This document shows positions 1 to 7,057 of a stretch of DNA of 19,353 nucleotides, piece after piece. A program made the translations under genes and the position numbers. Each line of letters opens with the position of its first letter. Position 1 is the stretch's first letter. Origin of the DNA: JANNWF01 sp052390415 (lineage in GTDB: Bacteria > Pseudomonadota > Gammaproteobacteria > Xanthomonadales > Xanthomonadaceae). The DNA lies in assembly GCA_052390415.1 (NCBI GenBank), contig JBQTGY010000088.1, positions 1-19,353 of the forward strand, given 5' to 3'. Below the pieces are notes generated by a model. It was not told where the DNA came from. It ran no database searches and saw only the letters and a list, made by a program, of their open reading frames with translations.

Positions 1-162
1 GACTGTAACGGACAAATCGAAAGTAGCTCGCTCGGTCTGGCCGCGCTGGACGTGCTCCTCACTCCGCCAATAGCTTTGGCTATTGGCCTCGCTCCGGAGC
101 GGCGTCCATCACGCCCACCCCATCGCGATCCCACTTCCGCTTCACCCGTTACAGCCCACTAG
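1..162. repeat. MITE-like repeat, copy 1 (left 6 bp cut off by window edge)
   Basis: Bases 1-115 match 19231-19345 with only a few mismatches. The right end, read inwards on the minus strand, is CTAGTGGGCTGTAACGG (162 to 146). The left end of the second copy (19225-19241) is CTAGTGGCCTGTAACGG, so the unit is about 168 bp with 17-bp terminal inverted repeats matching at 16 positions. The core holds a 9-bp hairpin (66-74 with 79-87, arms GCCAATAGC/GCTATTGGC). No ORF fits inside, so it would be non-autonomous. The terminal CTAG (159-162) supplies the stop codon of the adjacent PCuAC gene. Calling it a MITE is inference from the terminal repeats; no transposase is visible. Confidence 0.7.
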
Positions 163-608
163 TGACTTGAGTGGTCATCACCACCCTCACCCTTCCGCAC
201 CTTCATCACCACCGGCAACGGATCGCCCTCCTCCGTCACCAGGTCAATGATGATCGTCGCTCCTTCCGCGATCGCACGCCTCGGGCGTAGCAACATCATG
301 TGCACGCCGCCGGGTGCCAGCGGCAGGTTGCCTTCAGCGGGAACGGTGATCGATGGCATCGCACGCATGCGCGACATGCCGTCTTCTTCGTAGGACTCAT
401 GAAAGACGATGGCCTCGAACGCGGCGCTGCTGGCTTCGACGAGCTTCAGCGGTTGTTTGGCCGTATTACCGAGGATGACGTAGCCGGCCATGGCCTTTGC
501 GCCGGGCGGCGCAGCGCGGATCCAGCCTTCCTTGGCGGTAAATTCCACACCATCGGCCTGAGCGGCACTGGCGACGAGCATCAGCATCAAAGCGAGTAGT
601 TTTTTCAT
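159..608 (-). CDS. PCuAC-type periplasmic copper chaperone
   Basis: 149 aa. Residues 1-18 are a signal peptide with a typical Ala-rich end (SAAQA). The mature part carries the full PCuAC (DUF461) copper motif H-x10-M-x21-H-x-M: His70, Met81, His103 and Met105 fall at exactly the family spacing. Family members bind Cu(I) in the periplasm and hand it to the CuA site of cytochrome c oxidase or to Sco proteins. The C-terminus is a short acidic, His-containing tail (DDHSSH). The start is the ATG at 608, next to a run of A residues. The gene stands alone; its stop codon TAG is the terminal CTAG of the MITE-like repeat, so the last residues may have been changed by that insertion. A copper peptide system lies at 10.5-14 kb, but nothing links the two directly. 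Confidence 0.93.
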   Translation of the reverse strand: MKKLLALMLMLVASAAQADGVEFTAKEGWIRAAPPGAKAMAGYVILGNTAKQPLKLVEASSAAFEAIVFHESYEEDGMSRMRAMPSITVPAEGNLPLAPGGVHMMLLRPRRAIAEGATIIIDLVTEEGDPLPVVMKVRKGEGGDDHSSH

Positions 609-928
609 GTCTGCAAGTTTAGCGGTGCGTGCCTGCGCCGGGGTGAATGGTGAACTCCAGAGGTCGAGCTCTGGAGGGCGCCGCTCCTGCGGCGCTGCAC
701 TTGCTTTCGCGTGCGGAGGGAAGAGCAGCCGCGCGGGAGCGCGGCCCTCCGATACAGCGCCGCGACTTCCGAGACTTGCTTGGATTCATATGGGCGCCGC
801 AAAGCAGCACGTGCGCCGAATTCTCGGCGCGAACGGTCATTCCTTGGCTGCCGTCGCGCAGAGAACATGGGTTTCGGGGCTTTGTCATCGGTTAGGCTTG
901 CGCTTCTCTCTCGCTAACGAGTGCACCG
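609..928. other. Intergenic region between divergent genes, with a REP-like palindrome cluster
   Basis: 320 bp between the divergent PCuAC and isomerase genes, so both promoters must lie here; I see no convincing -35/-10 pair. ORFs in this stretch have no recognisable domain and are treated as spurious. The left half is repeat: an 8-bp hairpin (655-662 with 669-676, CTCCAGAG/CTCTGGAG), then an imperfect inverted repeat of about 22 bp between about 674-695 and 729-750, both arms beginning or ending in GGAGGG/CCCTCC. The rest, about 751-928, shows nothing I recognise. Confidence 0.6.
655..750. repeat. REP-like inverted repeat pair
   Basis: Two nested palindromes: CTCCAGAG/CTCTGGAG with a 6-nt loop, followed by GC-rich arms GGAGGGCGCCGCTCC... 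and ...GGGAGCGCGGCCCTCC, which pair imperfectly over about 22 bp. Repeats of this style are common between genes in Xanthomonadales-like genomes; that comparison is from general knowledge, not a search. Confidence 0.6.
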
Positions 929-1690
929 ATGATCCAGCAGCACACCCATCCTGACGACATCATCGAGCTGCGCCTGGCGCGGCCGCCGGTCAATGCACTC
1001 AACCCCGAGTTGCTACAGCAACTGCGCGAGATGATCGGCGCGGCGACCGCCAATGGCGCGCGTGGGCTGGTGCTCTCCGGCTCACCGGGTCTGTTTTCGG
1101 CGGGACTCGACGTGCCCGCTTTGTTGGCACTCGATGCCAAGGCTTTGGAGTCCGCGTGGCGCAGCTTTTTCGCGGTGTGTTTTGCCTTGGGTGCCAGCCC
1201 GATTCCGACCGTGGCGGCGATCACCGGCCATAGCCCGGCCGGTGGCGCGGTGATGAGTCTGTATTGCGACTATCGAGTGATGGCGGAAGGCAACTTCCGC
1301 ATCGGTTTGAATGAGGTGCAGGTCGGACTCACCGTTCCGCCGGTCATCCAGTTCGCGTTTCGGCGTTTGCTCGGCGCGCATCGTTCAGAACGTTTGTTGG
1401 TCGCCGGTGCAATGATCGACTCGGCGCAGGCCCAGCAGATCGGCATGGTCGATGCGTTGGCGGCGGTGGATCAAGTGGTGCCGGAGGCGGTGTCCTGGTT
1501 ACGCGGCAGCTTGGCGCTGCCACGCAATGCCATGCGGCGTACGCGGGAAATGGCACGGGCTGACTTGGTCGCCGCGATGGGCGATCCAGACACGCTGGAC
1601 CTGAGCGGCTTTGTTGAAGACTGGTTTGCTGAGGAAACGCAAAGCGTGTTGCATGCGCTGGTGGCGCGGCTCAAAACCAAATCAGGCTGA
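929..1690 (+). CDS. Enoyl-CoA delta-isomerase (ECI1-like crotonase family)
   Basis: 253 aa. Crotonase fold with the oxyanion-hole segments SPGLFSAGLD (52-61) and GHSPAGGAV (100-108). The stretch IGLNEVQVGL matches mitochondrial 3,2-trans-enoyl-CoA isomerase (ECI1), whose catalytic Glu sits in LNE; here it is Glu129. The hydratase pair Glu/Glu is absent: the position equivalent to the first hydratase Glu lies in GGAVMSL. The enzyme should therefore shift cis/trans-3-enoyl-CoA to trans-2-enoyl-CoA during beta-oxidation of unsaturated fatty acids, in the cytoplasm. Start ATG at 929 has only a weak ribosome site upstream. It is transcribed alone, divergent from the PCuAC gene and convergent with the sulfurtransferase, and is followed by a strong REP hairpin. 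Exact substrate is not decided by sequence. Confidence 0.85.
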   Translation: MIQQHTHPDDIIELRLARPPVNALNPELLQQLREMIGAATANGARGLVLSGSPGLFSAGLDVPALLALDAKALESAWRSFFAVCFALGASPIPTVAAITGHSPAGGAVMSLYCDYRVMAEGNFRIGLNEVQVGLTVPPVIQFAFRRLLGAHRSERLLVAGAMIDSAQAQQIGMVDALAAVDQVVPEAVSWLRGSLALPRNAMRRTREMARADLVAAMGDPDTLDLSGFVEDWFAEETQSVLHALVARLKTKSG

Positions 1691-1722
1691 TTCAGACCCG
1701 CGTTCGGCGCATTCAGCACGTC

Positions 1723-1796
1723 GCCCGGACGCAGCGAAGCGGAATCCGGGGTAGTCGCGCGATGTCACCCCGGATTCCGCTGCGCTGCATCCGGGC
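1723..1796. repeat. REP palindrome, possible bidirectional terminator
   Basis: A 30-bp arm (1723-1752, beginning GCCCGGACGCAGCG) pairs with 1767-1796 with only 2 mismatches around a 14-nt loop. It lies between two convergent genes, where it could terminate both, although there is no T-run. One arm of the same family recurs at 13185-13213. Confidence 0.75.
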
Positions 1797-1861
1797 TCGG
1801 CATCTGCTTCGGGTCAACAGGCGGAATACTCGGACGCATGAAGTTCAAGCGCCTTGAGACC

Positions 1862-2710
1862 TCAAGCGCCCTTCGCCACCGGCCGATGCGGATCGGCGAT
1901 CCATTCACTCCAGGATCCCGCATACAGGCGCGAGCCCGGCAAGCCGGCGTGATCCATCGCCAACACGTTGTGGCAGGCAGTGACCCCGGAGCCGCACATG
2001 TGCACAGTGTCGGCAGGCGTCTGACCCTTCAACAAGCTATCGAATTCCTTGCGTAGCGCTTCCGGTGATTTGAAGCGACCCTGGCGATCAAGGTTTTTTG
2101 CGTAGTGCCGATTCACGGCACCGGGAATATGCCCGGCCACGCGATCAATGGGCTCGATCTCACCGCGGAAACGCTCGGGTGCACGGGCATCGATCAACCA
2201 TCCGCCGGCATTGGCCATACGCGCTGCCAGCACCGCGATCGAAGCCACCGAGCGCACGTTGAAGCGCGCGGTGTAAGCAATCGCTTTGGGTCGCGGCACC
2301 GATTTATCCAGCGGCTTGCCGCCCGCGGTCCAGGCACTCAGACCGCCATCAAGCACAGCCACGTTTTCGTGGCGCAACGCCCGCAGCAACCACCACAGGC
2401 GCGCGGCGTATGCACCATCAGCACCATCGTAGGCAACCACTTGGGTGCTGGGATCGATACCCCAGCGACCAAGCCGACCGCACAGGTCAGGTGCGGTGGG
2501 CAGCGGGTGGCGGCCACCACCCGTCTTGCTGAGGTCCGACAGATCGCGTTCCAGATGCGCGTACAAGGCACCCGGAATATGCCCAGTCAAATAGGCGCGC
2601 TCGCCGGCGCCGGGATCGCGCAGGTCAAATCGGCAATCGACGATCACAACGCCCTTCTTGCCAAGGGTCGCAGCCAGCTCATCGCAAGAGACCAGGGTTC
2701 GCCAGTTCAT
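1862..2710 (-). CDS. sseA: 3-mercaptopyruvate-type sulfurtransferase (tandem rhodanese)
   Basis: 282 aa, the usual length for two-domain rhodaneses. The N-terminal domain (about 1-130) is inactive: the catalytic-loop position reads AYDGADG with Asp instead of Cys. The C-terminal domain has the active loop CGSGVTA at 239-245 with Cys239. The loop sequence CGSGVTA is typical of 3-mercaptopyruvate sulfurtransferases (SseA), while thiosulfate rhodaneses usually carry CRKG in that place. Other family marks are DGGLSAW (121-127) and GHIPGAVN (193-200). It transfers sulfur from 3-mercaptopyruvate to thiol or cyanide acceptors in the cytoplasm. No signal peptide is visible. It starts 44 bp after the stop of the Nudix gene and is probably the last gene of that operon. 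The natural acceptor is unknown. Confidence 0.92.
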   Translation of the reverse strand: MNWRTLVSCDELAATLGKKGVVIVDCRFDLRDPGAGERAYLTGHIPGALYAHLERDLSDLSKTGGGRHPLPTAPDLCGRLGRWGIDPSTQVVAYDGADGAYAARLWWLLRALRHENVAVLDGGLSAWTAGGKPLDKSVPRPKAIAYTARFNVRSVASIAVLAARMANAGGWLIDARAPERFRGEIEPIDRVAGHIPGAVNRHYAKNLDRQGRFKSPEALRKEFDSLLKGQTPADTVHMCGSGVTACHNVLAMDHAGLPGSRLYAGSWSEWIADPHRPVAKGA

Positions 2711-2754
2711 GTGTGTTCTTTAAGACTTTGCCGGCGCGAAACCAGCGGGGAACG

Positions 2755-3387
2755 TCAATCGCGGGTGAGACGCTGACGCAAATTGACCAACATTGCCGCC
2801 GTCGCACCCCAAATCAGGTGAGGGCCAAAGCGGAACTGGTAATAGTGTCTCATTGCGCCGCGATAGTCAGCCTGACGGCGTTCGCAGTTTGCTGGATCAA
2901 GCAGGAACGCGAGCGGCACTTCGAAGGCTTCGGCGACTTCATGCGGGTCGGGTACAGCGTGATAGCCGGGATCGAGGCGCGCCAGCAAGGGCAACACACG
3001 AAAGCCGGTGATGGTGTCGTAGGGATCAATGAAGCCCAAGGGTTGCAGCAATTCACTCGGAATGGCGACCTCTTCACGCGTTTCGCGCAATGCAGCCGCC
3101 ACCGGACCGTCATCTTCGGCGTCGATGCGACCGCCGGGAAAACTGACTTGACCGGCGTGATTGCTGAGGTGTTCGGTGCGGCGGGTGAGCAAAACCTGTG
3201 CGCCGTCGGCACGCATCACCACGGCAATCATCACCGCGGCAGGTGTGCGCTGGACGTTGGCGGGCAACAGGTCGGCCAGTTCATCAGCGTTCCAGGCGGG
3301 ACCACTGGGCGGCGCATCAACGGGGAACAAGCGAATGCCGGCGAGAAGATCCGCGGAGAGCGTCACGTACGTGTGCCGAGTGACCAA
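2755..3387 (-). CDS. Nudix hydrolase, CoA pyrophosphatase (NudL-like)
   Basis: About 210 aa from the chosen start. The CoA-pyrophosphatase (NuCoA) segment starts LLTRRTEHL and runs into HAGQVSFPGG. The Nudix box follows from GGRIDAEDDG to RETREEVAI, with the metal-binding REtrEE. E. coli NudL has the same spacing and the same Asp in place of the first Glu of the box. The consensus Arg of the NuCoA segment is Ser here. The family cuts CoA to phosphopantetheine and 3',5'-ADP. There is no ATG start. The most upstream possible start is TTG 3447, but 3395-3447 lies in a dispersed repeat and its encoded residues look unlike the family. TTG 3387 or GTG 3366 is more likely; I chose 3387. Operon with the downstream sulfurtransferase is likely. 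Confidence 0.85.
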   Translation of the reverse strand: MVTRHTYVTLSADLLAGIRLFPVDAPPSGPAWNADELADLLPANVQRTPAAVMIAVVMRADGAQVLLTRRTEHLSNHAGQVSFPGGRIDAEDDGPVAAALRETREEVAIPSELLQPLGFIDPYDTITGFRVLPLLARLDPGYHAVPDPHEVAEAFEVPLAFLLDPANCERRQADYRGAMRHYYQFRFGPHLIWGATAAMLVNLRQRLTRD

Positions 3388-3391
3388 ACCT

Positions 3392-3480
3392 CGCCATTCC
3401 CGCGCAGGCGAGAATCCCCTGCTCTGGCGTCCCGTTGCTGTAGGCAAGTTCGCTGGATCCCCGCCTGCGCGGAGATGACC
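3392..3480. repeat. Dispersed inverted repeat of the ATTCCC-N8-GGGAAT type
   Basis: Left end attcccgcgcaggcgagaat (3396-3415) and right end ggatccccgcctgcgcggag (about 3456-3475) are inverted relative to each other (GCGCAGGCG vs CGCCTGCGC). The same architecture recurs at 14264-14361. It sits between the DUF1289 gene and the Nudix gene and overlaps the longest possible 5' extension of the Nudix ORF. Confidence 0.7.
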
Positions 3481-3559
3481 GGCGTTATGGAGGTGCGTCG
3501 CCAGACCAAAGAATGAAGGGTCAGGATCGTCATCGACGATCGAATTCCTTTCGCGACGC

Positions 3560-3763
3560 TCACGCCGTTCGCTGCGCTTCGCGCTGGGGCAACACGTGCA
3601 ACATCAGGCCCAATCTGGCTTCGTCGCTGAGCGTGCTCCAAGCGGCGATTTCGTTGGCGGTGCGGTGACAGCCTTCACACAAACCCTGAGCATCGAGATT
3701 GCAGACCCCGATGCAGGGTGAAAGCACCGCCTTGCGCGGCATTGGGGCGTCAAAAAATCCCAT
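3560..3763 (-). CDS. DUF1289 family protein (small Cys4 protein)
   Basis: 67 aa. It matches the DUF1289 pattern well: SPCIGVCNLD, then CEGCHRT and EIAAWSTLSDEAR. The four cysteines are Cys17, Cys21, Cys29 and Cys32, spaced as in a metal or Fe-S binding knuckle. The biochemical role of the family is not established. The ATG at 3763 is used; an internal ATG eight codons later (MPRKAVLSPC) would also keep all motifs. It lies 53 bp downstream of the FKBP gene, separated by a strong hairpin, and upstream of the Nudix gene on the same strand. It could be read through from the FKBP gene or have its own promoter. Confidence 0.88.
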   Translation of the reverse strand: MGFFDAPMPRKAVLSPCIGVCNLDAQGLCEGCHRTANEIAAWSTLSDEARLGLMLHVLPQREAQRTA

Positions 3764-3774
3764 CGTTTGCGACT

Positions 3775-3810
3775 GTCTGCACCGGCAGCGGTACCGCCGC
3801 CGGTGCAGAC
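3775..3810 (-). terminator. Strong hairpin after the FKBP gene (terminator or attenuator)
   Basis: GTCTGCACCGGC (3775-3786) pairs perfectly with GCCGGTGCAGAC (3799-3810). The 12-nt middle pairs further except for one A-C mismatch. It begins just after the FKBP stop codon and ends about 12 bp before the DUF1289 start. There is no T-run on the minus strand, so intrinsic termination may be incomplete. Confidence 0.55.
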
Positions 3811-3816
3811 ATCAAC

Positions 3817-4497
3817 TTACTTGACTTCGACCAGGGTGACGTCGAACACAACGGCCTGGCTGGGGCCGATCGGCGAGCGCGGCGAATCGCCGTAGGCGAG
3901 ATCCGACGGCATGAACAGTTCCCAACGCGAACCCGATTTCATCAGCGGCAGCGCTTCCTGCAGGCCTTTCAACGGCGCGTCCGAGACCTTCATGGTCACC
4001 GGCTGATTGCCCTGATAGGTGCTGGCGAATTCCTGACCGGTGTACAGCGAGCCGCGGAACTGCAGCTTCACTTCGCTGGTGCTGGCCGGACGGCCGCCGG
4101 TGCCCTCTTCAATCACGCGGTACTGCAAGCCGCTCGGCAGAGTGACGATACCGGCCTTGCCACGATTGGCCGCCAGGAACTGATCACTCTTGGTCTTGTT
4201 CTCGCTGGAAACGCGGGTGAACTCGGTACGCGCTTCTTCCTGCAACTTGGTCTGCATCTGCTCCAGCGCGGCGCGCATGTCGGCTTCTGCTACCACCGGC
4301 GGACGCTTAGCGTAACCGTCCTGAATCGCGCGGATGACCGTGGCGACGTCGACGTCAATCTTGCGCGCGGTGAAGTCCTTGCCAATCTCATAGCCAATGG
4401 AATAGCTCAGCTTGCCTTTCTCGGACGTCGTGTCCTGCGCCATGACAGCGGTAGTACCCATGATCGCGAGTAGCGCGATCGCCAAACGAACCTTCAT
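3817..4497 (-). CDS. FKBP-type peptidyl-prolyl cis-trans isomerase (FkpA/Mip-like)
   Basis: 226 aa from ATG 4497. A TTG two codons upstream is possible, but the ATG has a good ribosome site (GGGAG, 7-nt spacer). A signal peptide ends near VMAQ. The N-terminal part (about 25-115) is the helical dimerisation domain typical of Mip/FkpA, with LSYSIGYEIGKDF, then a long charged helix. The FKBP domain (about 125-226) begins LPSGLQYRVIEEGTG, has QEFASTY, LKGLQEALPLM and WELFMPSDLAYGD, and ends VVFDVTLVEVK. The protein should fold or chaperone exported proteins in the periplasm. It is the first gene of the minus-strand run towards the DUF1289, Nudix and sulfurtransferase genes. Confidence 0.93.
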   Translation of the reverse strand: MKVRLAIALLAIMGTTAVMAQDTTSEKGKLSYSIGYEIGKDFTARKIDVDVATVIRAIQDGYAKRPPVVAEADMRAALEQMQTKLQEEARTEFTRVSSENKTKSDQFLAANRGKAGIVTLPSGLQYRVIEEGTGGRPASTSEVKLQFRGSLYTGQEFASTYQGNQPVTMKVSDAPLKGLQEALPLMKSGSRWELFMPSDLAYGDSPRSPIGPSQAVVFDVTLVEVK

Positions 4498-4715
4498 CGA
4501 CAAACTCCCAAAGGTGTGAAAACAGAACCGGCCGTACCGGCCCGACGAAAAGACCGCGAAGCATACCGGTCAGGCGCGCTGCCCGCCAGAACCCGCCCAG
4601 CGGTCCGTTCATCGGGGCGCGCGACGCAGACCCGCGGTCGCCCCTGCAAGTTCCTCATCAACGTCTCGCTTGCGCGGCTAGAATTAAGCTTCACCCCCGC
4701 CAGAAACCCTTTCGA

Positions 4716-5513
4716 ATGTCGACCTCGACCCTGCTGATCGAAACTCTGCTCATAGAATCCGGCGGAGCGATCCGCTTGATCACGATCAATCGCCCCGAAA
4801 AGTTGAATGCGCTGAATCGGCAGACGCTCAGCGACCTGCATGACGCATTTGCCGATGCCGAAAGCGATACTGCGGTGCGTGTAGTTGTCCTGCGCGGTGC
4901 AGGCGGCAAGGCGTTTGTGGCTGGCGCCGACATTTCCGAGCTTGCCGCCCTCTCTGCGGTGCAAGTGCGCGATTTCTCACGCTTCGGCCAGCAGTTGATG
5001 AGCCGCATCGAGGCCTTGGGCAAACCAGTGATCGCACAGATCGGCGGCTTCGCTTTGGGCGGTGGCATGGAGTTGGCGATGGCCTGCCATTTGCGCATTG
5101 CCAGCGAAAAGGCCCGGTTTGGACAGCCCGAAGTCAATCTTGGCTTGACCCCCGGATTCGGCGGTACGCAGCGTTTGCTGCGCCTGGCCGGCCGCCAGGC
5201 GACATTGGAGCTGTGTTTGTTGGGCACGCCTATCGATGCCGCACGCGCCTTGGCGCTGGGGGTGGTCAACACAGTCGTCACGGGTGATCAGCTTGAAGCC
5301 GAAGTGATGCGTCGCGCCGAACAGTTGGCAGTGGCTGCTCCGCTGGCGTTACGCGGCATTCTCGACACGATTCTTGTCGGCGGTGAGTGCCCACTTCCGA
5401 TGGGATTGGATTACGAAACCCAGTGTTTTGCGGTGTGTGCTGCCAGCGAGGACATGCGTGAAGGCACTCGCGCCTTTCTGGAGCGGCGCAAGCCGGAGTT
5501 TCACGGTCGTTAG
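4716..5513 (+). CDS. Enoyl-CoA hydratase (crotonase)
   Basis: 265 aa. It has INRPEKLNAL (24-33) at the N-terminus, the oxyanion-hole segment KAFVAGADI (65-73) and both catalytic glutamates of the crotonase family: Glu119 in GGGMEL and Glu139 in FGQPEV, 20 residues apart as in rat mitochondrial hydratase (Glu144/Glu164). LGLTPGFGGTQRL follows directly. It should hydrate trans-2-enoyl-CoA to 3-hydroxyacyl-CoA in fatty-acid or related acyl-CoA breakdown. The start is the ATG at 4716; the first 14 residues are a loose extension. It lies 41 bp upstream of rnfC on the same strand, in the place where rnfA and rnfB often sit. Co-transcription with rnf is possible but unproven. Confidence 0.9.
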   Translation: MSTSTLLIETLLIESGGAIRLITINRPEKLNALNRQTLSDLHDAFADAESDTAVRVVVLRGAGGKAFVAGADISELAALSAVQVRDFSRFGQQLMSRIEALGKPVIAQIGGFALGGGMELAMACHLRIASEKARFGQPEVNLGLTPGFGGTQRLLRLAGRQATLELCLLGTPIDAARALALGVVNTVVTGDQLEAEVMRRAEQLAVAAPLALRGILDTILVGGECPLPMGLDYETQCFAVCAASEDMREGTRAFLERRKPEFHGR

Positions 5514-5554
5514 TCACGGCAGGGTCGGTTGTCGGCCTCGAAGCACACCCTGAC

Positions 5555-7057
5555 GTGCGTCTGCATTCCTTTCACGGTGGGTTGAGCCTGCCCGGCCACA
5601 AGGCGGAGGCGGCGTCGCGGCCCATCGTTGTGTGTCCTTTGCCCGCGGTACTGGTGGTGCCACTGCACCAACATATGGGTGATTCCGCTGAAGCCGTCGT
5701 CAACGTGGGCGACAGCGTGGCAAGGGGGCAGTTGATCGGCCGCGCTACGGCGCGAATGAGTGCCAACGTGCATGCGCCGGCCGCAGGTTTGATCGAGGCC
5801 ATCGAATTGCACAACGTGGCGCATCCATCGGCGCTGCCCGCGCTTTGCATCCGCATCCGTTGTGCGGCCGAGCAAACCACGCTGACACTGCCGCCGCTTG
5901 CTGTTTGGGCCGACATTGCGCCGGAACTGCTGCTGCAACGTATCGCCGACGCCGGTATCGTGGGCTTGGGCGGTGCAGGTTTTCCGACCGCGGCGAAGCT
6001 GGGCGTTGATCGTCGGCTGCTGATCCTCAACGGCGCCGAGTGCGAGCCGTGGATCGCCTGCGATGACCGACTGCTGCAGGAACGCGCTGCCGAAGTCATC
6101 ACCGGCGGCCGTTTGCTGCGCCGGATATGTGGCGCTGAGCGCGTGATTCTGGCGATCGAAGATGCCATGGTCGACGCCTTGGCGGCGGTGCGACTGGCAT
6201 TGACCGCCGACGACGACATTGAGCTGGTGGCGGTGCCCACCGTGTATCCACAGGGCGGCGAGCGGCAATTGATACGGGTGCTGAGTGGTCGCGAGGTTCC
6301 GAGTGGCGGCCTGCCTCGAGACATTGGCGTTCTGGTCCACAACGTCGCCACCGCCGCCGCGTGTTGGCGCGCGGTGATGTTCGGTGAATCGCTGACCCGA
6401 CGCATCGTCAGCGTCACCGGTCCCGGCATCGTGAACCCCGGCAATTTCGAAGTGGCCTTTGGCACCCCGATCCAACATGTCATTGCACACGCCGGCGGCT
6501 ACAGCGCTGCTGCATCGCGCCTGCTGCACGGCGGCCCGCTGATGGGATTTGCCTTGCCACACGACGACTTGCCGATCAGCAAAAGCAGCAATTGCATCCT
6601 GGTGCTGACCGATAAAGAATTGCGCAGTGGCGGCGATCAAATGCCCTGCATCCGGTGTGGCGACTGCGCGGAAGTCTGCCCAGCGCAGCTATTGCCGCAG
6701 CAGCTCTTGGCATACTCGCGCTCGGATCAGTGGGACCGGCTGCGTCAAAATGGACTCGCGGATTGCATCGAATGCGGATGCTGCGATCTGGTCTGCCCCA
6801 GCCACATTCCCTTGGTCGAAACCTATCGCATCGCCAAATCTGCTCTGCGAGTGCGTGATCGCGAAGCGAATTTCGCCGCTGCCGCCAGACTACGTTACGA
6901 GGCGCGTGCGAAACGCATGCAGCGCGCCGCCGATGATCGGGCGCTTCGCCAGGCCGGACAGCAACAAGCGACATCGGCCAGCGCCGTGCAAGCGGCCATC
7001 GAGCGAGCGAAATCCAAACATGCGGTGGACGCCGACGGGCAGAATCCACCGTCGTGA
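5555..7057 (+). CDS. rnfC: Electron transport complex subunit RnfC
   Basis: 500 aa from GTG 5555; the N-terminal SFHGG motif, close to the FNGGI/FHGGI start of RnfC proteins, supports this start. A barrel-sandwich region (about 40-85) precedes the NADH/FMN-binding Rossmann-like domain with GLGGAGFPTAAK (138-149) and NGAECEPW (159-166). Two 4Fe-4S sites follow: Cys365, 368, 371, 375 and Cys404, 407, 410, 414. RnfC is the membrane-associated subunit that exchanges electrons with NAD(H), while Rnf couples ferredoxin:NAD electron flow to ion movement, or in gammaproteobacteria can keep SoxR reduced. The C-terminal tail is short and charged, without the long Ala-rich repeats of enteric RnfC. The stop overlaps the rnfD start (GTGA). 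Confidence 0.96.
   Translation: MRLHSFHGGLSLPGHKAEAASRPIVVCPLPAVLVVPLHQHMGDSAEAVVNVGDSVARGQLIGRATARMSANVHAPAAGLIEAIELHNVAHPSALPALCIRIRCAAEQTTLTLPPLAVWADIAPELLLQRIADAGIVGLGGAGFPTAAKLGVDRRLLILNGAECEPWIACDDRLLQERAAEVITGGRLLRRICGAERVILAIEDAMVDALAAVRLALTADDDIELVAVPTVYPQGGERQLIRVLSGREVPSGGLPRDIGVLVHNVATAAACWRAVMFGESLTRRIVSVTGPGIVNPGNFEVAFGTPIQHVIAHAGGYSAAASRLLHGGPLMGFALPHDDLPISKSSNCILVLTDKELRSGGDQMPCIRCGDCAEVCPAQLLPQQLLAYSRSDQWDRLRQNGLADCIECGCCDLVCPSHIPLVETYRIAKSALRVRDREANFAAAARLRYEARAKRMQRAADDRALRQAGQQQATSASAVQAAIERAKSKHAVDADGQNPPS

Noticed and set aside
605..928. Short ORFs between the PCuAC and isomerase genes
   Set aside because: They run through palindromic repeat DNA, have no domain and overlap each other on both strands.
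5510..6640. 376-codon antisense frame opposite rnfC
   Set aside because: His/Gln/Arg-rich shadow of the coding strand without recognisable family.
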